From Streptomyces sp. M41(2017) (GTDB taxonomy: Bacteria > Actinomycetota > Actinomycetes > Streptomycetales > Streptomycetaceae): a DNA stretch of 64,000 nucleotides. The notes below the pieces were generated by a model. That model had not been told where the DNA came from and made no database searches. It saw nothing but the letters and a program-made list of their open reading frames with translations. The number at the start of each line of letters is the position of its first letter. Positions within the stretch are counted from its first letter, which is position 1. Made by a program: the position numbers and the translations under genes. The stretch is from assembly GCF_002078175.1 (NCBI RefSeq), contig NZ_MWFK01000001.1, positions 4,898,001 to 4,962,000 on the forward strand, given 5' to 3'. Positions 58,574 through 64,000 of the stretch are shown here, piece after piece.

Positions 58574-59320
58574 ATGTCCCCCCACGTCCTCGTCCTCGGC
58601 GGCACGACCGAGGCGCGTGAACTCGCCGCCGAACTCACCGCGCGTCCCGGCGTACGGGTGACGACCTCGCTGGCGGGGCGGGTGGCCCGGCCCGGCGCGG
58701 TCGAAGGGGACGTACGGACCGGCGGGTTCGGCGGGGCCGACGGGCTCGCGCGGTGGCTGCGGGAGCACCGGGTGGACGTTCTCGTGGACGCGACCCATCC
58801 GTTCGCTTCCGGCATCACCGCGAACGCGGCACGCGCCGCCACCGCCGCCGGCGTCCCCGCGGTGGTCCTGCGCCGCCCCGGCTGGCAGGCAGGCCCCGGC
58901 GACCGCTGGCACGAGGCCGGCTCCCTCTCGGAAGCCGCCGCACTGCTGCCCGGACTCGGCCGCCGCGTCTTCCTGACCACGGGCCGGCTCGGTCTCGCCG
59001 CGTTCGCGCACCTGTCCGGACCGCATTTCCTCGTCCGGTCGGTGGAGGCCCCCGGCCCGCCGCTGCCGCCGGACACCGAAGTGCTGCTGGCCCGCGGCCC
59101 GTTCACCCTTGACGACGAGAGAGCGCTCCTGCTCCGGCACCGTATCGACGTGCTCGTGACCAAGGACAGCGGGGGAGCCGCCACGGCCGCGAAACTGACG
59201 GCCGCCCGCGATCTCGCCCTGCCCGTGGTCGTCGTCCGCCGTCCGCCCCTGCCGGACGGGGTGAGCGCCGTGGCGGACGTGCCGTCGGCGCTCGCCCTGC
59301 TGGACCTCGCCGGGGACTGA
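58574..59320 (+). CDS. cobK: Precorrin-6A reductase CobK/CbiJ
   Basis: 248-aa reductase of aerobic cobalamin synthesis, converting precorrin-6A to dihydro-precorrin-6 with NADPH. LVLGGTTEARELAAELTARPGVRVTTSLAGRV is the conserved start, VDVLVDATHPFASGITANAARA the substrate site and DVLVTKDSGGAATAAKLTAARDLALPVVVVRRP the C-terminal signature. It lies 3 kb from cobF on the opposite strand rather than in a full cob operon; the other cobalamin genes are not in this window. Confidence 0.92.
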   Translation: MSPHVLVLGGTTEARELAAELTARPGVRVTTSLAGRVARPGAVEGDVRTGGFGGADGLARWLREHRVDVLVDATHPFASGITANAARAATAAGVPAVVLRRPGWQAGPGDRWHEAGSLSEAAALLPGLGRRVFLTTGRLGLAAFAHLSGPHFLVRSVEAPGPPLPPDTEVLLARGPFTLDDERALLLRHRIDVLVTKDSGGAATAAKLTAARDLALPVVVVRRPPLPDGVSAVADVPSALALLDLAGD

Positions 59321-59376
59321 ACGGAGCGCTCGGGCCGGGATCCCGTCGGCTCCGGCGCCGCGCGACGGCGGGATGG

Positions 59377-61461
59377 TCAGGCCTTCGAGGCCGGCTCCAG
59401 TTCCCGGGACCGGTCGGGGATGTCCTGGGTGAGGTCCTCGACCAGCAGCCGCTTGGCGATGGTGTCGACGGCGGCGCGCAGTTCCGTGCCGGACGGCCGG
59501 CCCACGTCCTGCTCGACGCGTTCCGCGAGCCACCTGCCCCAGGCCGTGCCGATCACCCGTGCCTCGCGCTCACCGGCCGCCGTGTGGGAGAAGAGCGAGC
59601 CGTGCCGGGTGAGATAGCCCTCCTCGACCATGCGGTTGAACACCGGCACGAGGACCTCGGGCGGCAGATGGCGCCGGCCGGCGATCAGGTTGAGGTTGGC
59701 GTGGCCGACCATCCGGGTGAACAGCTCCACCTGCATCACGGCCCAGGCGCCCGCGACGTCCAGCCGGGTGTCCGACTCCGCGACGATCCGGCGGGCGGTC
59801 GCCATCTCCGTGCCCCCGATGATCTTCCCGACGGACGCCTCCAGCACCCGCTGGGAGTCGGTGCCGGCCGGTGACGCGAACCCCTCGCCCATGTCCGTCG
59901 AACCCAGCCGGGCGCTGTCCCGCAGCTCCACCTGCTTGAGGAAGAGCGCCACCACGAACCCGAGGAGGGCCACCGGCACGGTCCACAGGAACACCGTGTG
60001 GATGGTGTCGGCGTACGCCTCGATGATGGGCCGCGCCGTCCGGGCGGGCAGCCGGTGAAGGGCTTCCGGGCTCTGCGCCGCCCGGGCGACGACGGCGGGC
60101 GACACCGTGCCGGTCTCCGCGGCCGACCGCACGCCGTCGGCCAGGTTGGGCTTCAGCGCGTTGGTGTAGATCGTCCCGAAGACGGCCGTGCCGAAGGAGC
60201 TGCCGAGCGTACGGAAGAAGGTGACACCCGAGGTGGCCGTGCCGAGGTCGGTGTACTCCACGGTGTTCTGCACGACGATCGTCAGGACCTGCATGGACAG
60301 TCCGATGCCGGTGCCGAGCACGAACATGTACAGGGACTCCAGCCACGTCCCGGTGCCCGGTCCCATCAGGGACATCAGGTAGAGCCCCAGAGCCATCACC
60401 AGGGAACCGACGATGGGGAAGACGCGGTACTGCCCGGTCTTGCTGACCACGTTGCCGCTGAAGACCGAGGCGATGAGCAGTCCCACCACCAGGGGCAGCG
60501 TCCGGACACCGGAGATCGTCGCCGAGTCGCCGTCGACGTACTGCAGATACGTCGGCAGGAACGTCATCGCGCCGAGCATCGCGAAGCCCACGATGAAGCT
60601 GAGGATCGAGCACACCGTGAAGACCGGGTTGGAGAACAGGCGCATGGGCAGCATCGGCTGGGCCGCGCGGGTCTCCACCAGGCAGAACAGGCCGAGCGCG
60701 ATCAGACCGCCCACGAACAGGGCGATGATGGTCGGCGATCCCCAGGCGTACTGGTTGCCGCCCCAGCTCGTCCCCAGGATCAGCGCGCTCGCGCCGACCG
60801 CGACGAGCGCGATGCCCAGATAGTCGATGACGGGCCGCGTGGCCGACTTCACCACGGGGATGGTGCGGGCCGCCGCGATCACCACGACGATCGCGATGGG
60901 CACGTTGATGTAGAAGGCCCACCGCCAGGAGAGGTGGTCCGTGAACAGCCCGCCGAGCAGCGGCCCGATGACCGTGGCCACACCGAAGACCGCGCCGATC
61001 GCGCCCTGGTACTTGCCCCGCTCGCGCAGGGGGATGACGTCCGCGATCAGCGCCATGGCGGTCACCATCAGACCGCCCGCGCCGATGCCCTGCATCGCCC
61101 GCCAGGAGATCAGCAGCGACATGTTCGTGGCGAGGCCGCACAGGAACGAACCGGTGATGAAGATGATCGCCGAGGCCTGGAAGACGATCTTGCGGCCGAA
61201 CAGGTCGCCGAACTTGCCGACCAGCACCGTCGCCACGGTCTCGGCCAGCAGGTACGCCGTCACCACCCACGACATGTGCTCGGCGCCGCCCAGGTCCGAC
61301 ACGATCGTCGGCAGCGCGGTGCCCACGATCGTCTGGTCGAGCGCGGCGAGGAGAATGCCCAGCACGATCGTCGCGAAGACGATGTTGCGGCGCCGGCCGT
61401 CCAGCACCGGCGGTCCGGGCGCTTCCGCCGCGGGTGGCGCCGTATCCTCGGTGATCGTCAC
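59377..61461 (-). CDS. DHA2-family drug exporter fused to a regulatory-like domain
   Basis: 694-aa protein. About 14 membrane helices (residues 20-520) show the EmrB/QacA pattern: FATIVLGILLAALDQTIVGTALPTIVSDLGG (motif of helix 1), GKFGDLFGRKIVFQ (loop 2-3) and TFLPTYLQYV. Residues about 545-690 form a separate soluble domain with LPPEVLVPVFNRMVEEGYLTRHGSLFSHTAAGEREARV, which reads like a MarR-type winged helix (recognition helix, wing, then T-x-x-G). It faces the cytoplasm by topology. The start GTG 61461 has GAGG nearby; starts at 61470 or 61497 would be longer. Substrate unknown. Confidence 0.83.
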   Translation of the reverse strand: MTITEDTAPPAAEAPGPPVLDGRRRNIVFATIVLGILLAALDQTIVGTALPTIVSDLGGAEHMSWVVTAYLLAETVATVLVGKFGDLFGRKIVFQASAIIFITGSFLCGLATNMSLLISWRAMQGIGAGGLMVTAMALIADVIPLRERGKYQGAIGAVFGVATVIGPLLGGLFTDHLSWRWAFYINVPIAIVVVIAAARTIPVVKSATRPVIDYLGIALVAVGASALILGTSWGGNQYAWGSPTIIALFVGGLIALGLFCLVETRAAQPMLPMRLFSNPVFTVCSILSFIVGFAMLGAMTFLPTYLQYVDGDSATISGVRTLPLVVGLLIASVFSGNVVSKTGQYRVFPIVGSLVMALGLYLMSLMGPGTGTWLESLYMFVLGTGIGLSMQVLTIVVQNTVEYTDLGTATSGVTFFRTLGSSFGTAVFGTIYTNALKPNLADGVRSAAETGTVSPAVVARAAQSPEALHRLPARTARPIIEAYADTIHTVFLWTVPVALLGFVVALFLKQVELRDSARLGSTDMGEGFASPAGTDSQRVLEASVGKIIGGTEMATARRIVAESDTRLDVAGAWAVMQVELFTRMVGHANLNLIAGRRHLPPEVLVPVFNRMVEEGYLTRHGSLFSHTAAGEREARVIGTAWGRWLAERVEQDVGRPSGTELRAAVDTIAKRLLVEDLTQDIPDRSRELEPASKA

Positions 61462-61557
61462 AAGCGCCACCCTCACACCCGGCGGCTCCCCGTGCATGCG
61501 GGGTCATCCGCCCGGCGTAGGGCGTCGTCGGCGCGCACCGACGTCCCGGACCGGGGG

Positions 61558-62328
61558 CTAATCCCGCGGATTCCTGCGCAGCAGATACGTGTCCATGATC
61601 CAGCCCTTGCGCTCCCGGGCCTCGGCGCGCAGCCGCTCGATGCGGGGTGCCGTCTCGGCCAGTGGTCCGGAGGCGAGGATCTCGTCGGGGGTCCCGATGT
61701 AGGCGCCCCAGTAGATGTCGATGTCCTGGTCCGCGTACTGGCGGAACGTCCGCTGGGCGTCGAGCATCACGACCACGTCGTCCACGCCCTCCGGGAAACC
61801 CTCCGCGAGGCGCCGCCCCGTGGTGATCTGCACGGGCCGGGCGACCCGGTTCAGACCCGTCCGGTGCCGGGCGACGAGCGCCGAGACACTGCTGATGCCG
61901 GGCACCACGTCGTACGAGAACTCCACGGTGTCCCGCTCCCGGATCTCCTCCAGGATGCCGAGCGTGCTGTCGTACAGCGCCGGGTCGCCCCACACCAGGA
62001 ACGCGCCGCTCTCGTCCTCGCCCAGCTCCTCGGCGATCAGCCGTTCGTAGATGGCGCCGCGTGCGCTGCGCCAGTCCCCGACGGCCGGCGAGTACGCCGC
62101 GCCGCCCGCCGTCCGGTCGCGGTCCGGGTCACGCGCCTCGACCAGACGGTACGTCCCCTCCGGAACGTGCGCGTCGAGGATGTCGCGGCGCAGCCGGACC
62201 AGGTCGGACTTCACCTCGCCCTTGTCCAGGATGAAGAACACGTCCGTGCTCCTCAGCGCCTTGACCGCCTGCAGGGTGAGCTGCTCGGGGTCGCCCGCTC
62301 CGATGCCGATGACATGAATCTTTCGCAC
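61558..62328 (-). CDS. cobF: Precorrin-6A synthase (deacetylating) CobF
   Basis: 256-aa SAM-dependent uroporphyrin-III C-methyltransferase-fold enzyme. IHVIGIGAGDPEQLTLQAVKAL is the tetrapyrrole methylase N-terminal motif, LVWGDPALYDSTLGIL and YDVVPGISSVSALVARH the substrate loops, and YWGAYIGTPDEIL the CobF-specific segment. It methylates C-1 and removes acetate from precorrin-5 in the aerobic B12 route. The start is GTG 62328 (VRKIHVIG); GTG 62346 would add six residues. The product is the substrate of CobK, encoded 2.2 kb away on the other strand. Confidence 0.92.
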   Translation of the reverse strand: MRKIHVIGIGAGDPEQLTLQAVKALRSTDVFFILDKGEVKSDLVRLRRDILDAHVPEGTYRLVEARDPDRDRTAGGAAYSPAVGDWRSARGAIYERLIAEELGEDESGAFLVWGDPALYDSTLGILEEIRERDTVEFSYDVVPGISSVSALVARHRTGLNRVARPVQITTGRRLAEGFPEGVDDVVVMLDAQRTFRQYADQDIDIYWGAYIGTPDEILASGPLAETAPRIERLRAEARERKGWIMDTYLLRRNPRD

Positions 62329-62382
62329 CCCCGGAGTCTGCCCCACGCCCGGGACGCCCGGCGCACCGCGTCCGGCTCCGCC

Positions 62383-62916
62383 TCAGCCGGCCCGCCCGCG
62401 CAGCCGCGGCGCCGACGCCGCCGCGTCGACCGGGACACCGCCACGCTCCACGGAATCCGCCAACTGCCTTGCCCAGTCGACCAGTTCCGCGAGCCCCAGA
62501 TCGTGCGGCCGGGTCCGGCCGGTCTCCGCACCCCACTCCTCGACGGCTCCGGCGCCGCGCCGCAGCAGCCGGGCGCCGCCCGTCGTGTTCCCGCGGGCCG
62601 CGTGGGTGAGCCCCACGGCGAGCTGCGCCAGCCCGCGCCAGAGCCCCCGCTCGTCGTCCGGGCCGGACTTCCAGGCGTCCTCGAACACCTCGTGCGCGTG
62701 GAAGGGCCGTCCCGCGTCCAGCAGCGTCTGGGCCTCGGAGACCGACTCCCCGGGTGCGCGGACGACGCCCTCGGGCTGCCGCTCCACCCCGGCCGATCCG
62801 TACGGCAGGGGGCGGCCGAGGCCGTCGCGGGGCCGCGCGTTGCGCGCCCGGCCCTCGGGGTCCCGGTCACGACTCCCGCTCGACGGTGTCCGTGGTGTCC
62901 GTGGTGGTCCGCTCAT
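62383..62916 (-). CDS. DUF309 protein
   Basis: 177-aa protein with a DUF309 domain over residues about 68-150: GRPFHAHEVFEDAWKSGPDDERGLWRGLAQLAVGLTHAARGNTTGGARLLRRG. The HxxHE-like pattern (HAHE) and the Trp-rich helix are characteristic; the fold is helical. The first 60 residues are a basic, disordered extension. Function unknown. The start codon lies about 100 bases from the tRNA-Pro gene on the other strand. Confidence 0.83.
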   Translation of the reverse strand: MSGPPRTPRTPSSGSRDRDPEGRARNARPRDGLGRPLPYGSAGVERQPEGVVRAPGESVSEAQTLLDAGRPFHAHEVFEDAWKSGPDDERGLWRGLAQLAVGLTHAARGNTTGGARLLRRGAGAVEEWGAETGRTRPHDLGLAELVDWARQLADSVERGGVPVDAAASAPRLRGRAG

Positions 62917-63015
62917 GATCCGATTGTCCCGCTCTCCGCGCCCTCTGCGGGGCAGCCCCCGACGTGGGGTAAAGTTCTGTTCGCACGATCGCGCGGTCCG
63001 CCGCGCGGGACGCAC

Positions 63016-63092
<77 letters not shown>

Positions 63093-63109
63093 GCTTTCGA
63101 GCAGGTCGG

Positions 63110-63141
63110 AGGCCGTTTTCTCATCCGTGAGAAAACGGCCT
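63110..63141 (+). terminator. Terminator of tRNA-Pro copy 2
   Basis: A perfect 14-bp stem (63110-63123 with 63128-63141) closed by TCCG, a UNCG-type tetraloop. The stem sequence AGGCCGTTTTCTCA is shared with the copy 1 terminator. Confidence 0.9.
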
Positions 63142-63184
63142 TCTCCGTCTCCCGGCCTGCCCGCTTCCCCGCGTCCCGTCGCCG

Positions 63185-63721
63185 CTAGGACAGGCGGCCG
63201 ACGTGGGCCAGCGCCTGCCGCAGCAGCACTCCGTGACCGCCGGGCATCTCGTCCGCGACCATCGCCGACGAGGCCTCCTCCGGACTGAACCAGACCAGGT
63301 CGAGCGCGTCCTGCCGGGGACGGCAGTCGCCGGTCACCGGGACGATGTAGGCCAGGGACACCGCGTGCTGGCGCGGGTCGTGGAAGGGCGTGACGCCGAG
63401 TGTCGGGAAGTACTCGGCCACGGTGAAGGGCTGCAGGGAGGCGGGCACCCGGGGGAGTGCCACGGGGCCGAGGTCCTTCTCCAGGTGGCGCAGCAGCGCG
63501 TCGCGGACCCGCTCGTGGTGCAGCACCCGGCCGGAGACGAGGGTGCGGCTGACCGTCCCGTCCGGACCGATACGGAGCAGGAGCCCGATGTGGGTGACTT
63601 CGCCGTTGTCGTCGACGCGCACCGGGACCGCCTCGACGTACAGGATCGGCATGCGGGCGCGGGCCGATTCCAGTTCGTCGCGGGACAGCCAGCCGGGCGT
63701 GGTTTCGGTCAAGTCAGACAT
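63185..63721 (-). CDS. DUF4916/NUDIX-like protein
   Basis: 178-aa protein of the DUF4916 family, related to Nudix hydrolases. PGWLSRDELESARARMPILYVEAVPVRVDDNGEV, GLLLRIGPDGTVSRTLVSGRVLHHERVRDALLRHLEKDLG and the hydrophobic YIVPVTGDCRPRQDALDLVWFSPEEA are recognisable. The usual Nudix GX5EX7REUXEEXGU box is not intact (GRVLHHERVRDALLRHLEKDLG resembles it but has changed acidic residues), so hydrolase activity is uncertain. The start ATG 63721 lies in an upstream AT-rich patch. Confidence 0.75.
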   Translation of the reverse strand: MSDLTETTPGWLSRDELESARARMPILYVEAVPVRVDDNGEVTHIGLLLRIGPDGTVSRTLVSGRVLHHERVRDALLRHLEKDLGPVALPRVPASLQPFTVAEYFPTLGVTPFHDPRQHAVSLAYIVPVTGDCRPRQDALDLVWFSPEEASSAMVADEMPGGHGVLLRQALAHVGRLS

Positions 63722-63965
63722 TGCTTGATCATACTTTCCGTGCGTCCGGTGCGTGCGTGTTGCTCGCGTCAACCATGCCTTACGGAAAGGGCGATCATGT
63801 ATCCCCCGGCGTCTCCCGCCTGTGTCGGGACCCCGCGGGCGGCCGTCGCGGGGGCGGGCGGACGGGACACCGACGACGGGTTCGCCGGCTTGCCGGCCCC
63901 GGCGCGGGTGGCCTCGTAGCCTGGGCACCTGCCCGGCAGGACGACCTAGGGACCACGGGAGCGGC
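63722..63965. other. Divergent intergenic region at the window end
   Basis: 244 bases hold the promoters of the DUF4916 gene (minus) and the unfinished plus-strand gene. CTTTCCGT (63734-63741) and ACGGAAAG (63782-63789) are perfectly complementary, 40 bases apart, with GTGCGT repeats between them. The remainder is GC-rich and featureless. Confidence 0.35.
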
Positions 63966-64000
63966 ATGGCGGAGTACTTCGGCAGGGATGTCGCCACGAA
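63966..64000 (+). CDS. Start of an unfinished gene (partial)
   Basis: An ATG with CGGGAGCGG upstream opens a frame MAEYFGRDVAT that runs off the window after eleven full codons. The ribosome site and the divergent layout make it a likely gene start, but eleven residues do not allow a family to be named. Confidence 0.5.
   Translation, partial: MAEYFGRDVAT

Overview
The window looks like chromosomal DNA of a Streptomyces species. Coding sequence is very GC-rich with strong G/C third-position bias, GTG starts are common, and the gene content is typical of the genus: a complete squalene-hopanoid operon, a conservon (CvnABCD), a DUF574-type methyltransferase, XRE-cupin regulators, a c-di-AMP riboswitch in front of a LysM/M23 hydrolase and tRNA-Pro(GGG) genes. 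From memory, the order idi - CDF transporter - galE - CDP-alcohol enzymes - hopanoid genes and later tdh-kbl resembles one arm of the S. coelicolor chromosome; I could not check this by alignment. I see no insertion sequence, prophage, rRNA or CRISPR array.

Layout. 0-5.1 kb: enoyl-CoA hydratase, an RsbW-like ATPase, isopentenyl-diphosphate isomerase, a GNAT gene with a displaced reading frame, a CDF metal transporter and a GalE-like epimerase. 5.4-12.5 kb: a tightly coupled seven-gene operon (two CDP-alcohol phosphotransferases, a LicC-like nucleotidyltransferase, a glycerol-1-phosphate-dehydrogenase-like enzyme, a GT2 glycosyltransferase and a TagGH-type ABC exporter), ended by a strong terminator. 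I read it as an uncharacterised pathway that makes and exports a CDP-alcohol-derived phospho-polymer or phosphoglycolipid; it is the best candidate for an undescribed system. 12.8-26.6 kb: hopanoid operon hpnC-hpnD-(46-aa ORF)-hpnE-prenyl synthase-shc-hpnG-hpnH-ispG-dxs-hpnO, followed by an XRE-cupin regulator with a double-dyad operator and a coupled 49-aa membrane protein. The operon carries its own MEP-pathway enzymes, so it can draw carbon from pyruvate/GAP to aminobacteriohopanetriol.

26.6-35.7 kb: protein tyrosine phosphatase, GH36 alpha-galactosidase, riboswitch plus LysM/M23 hydrolase, SGNH hydrolase, TetR regulator, amino-acid dehydrogenase with putative operators, and a metallo-beta-lactamase-fold hydrolase. 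36-40.4 kb: conservon with a coupled GAF protein. 40.8-47.3 kb: threonine catabolism (tdh, kbl), a LysR regulator, a second XRE-cupin regulator whose double-dyad operator covers its own start codon, a GNAT, an MmcQ-like protein and an MFS exporter. 47.3-52.8 kb: split transketolase, tRNA-Pro, an ABC exporter with a TTA codon near its start, a DUF574 methyltransferase and a DUF3140 protein. 53-58.5 kb: thiolase, acyl-CoA synthetase, TauE/SafE permease and a GH13 glucosidase. 58.5-64 kb: cobK and cobF on either side of a DHA2 exporter fused to a C-terminal regulatory-looking domain, a DUF309 protein, an identical second tRNA-Pro, a DUF4916 protein and the first codons of an unfinished gene.

All calls come from reading motifs, start sites and overlaps. 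No database search or folding program was run.
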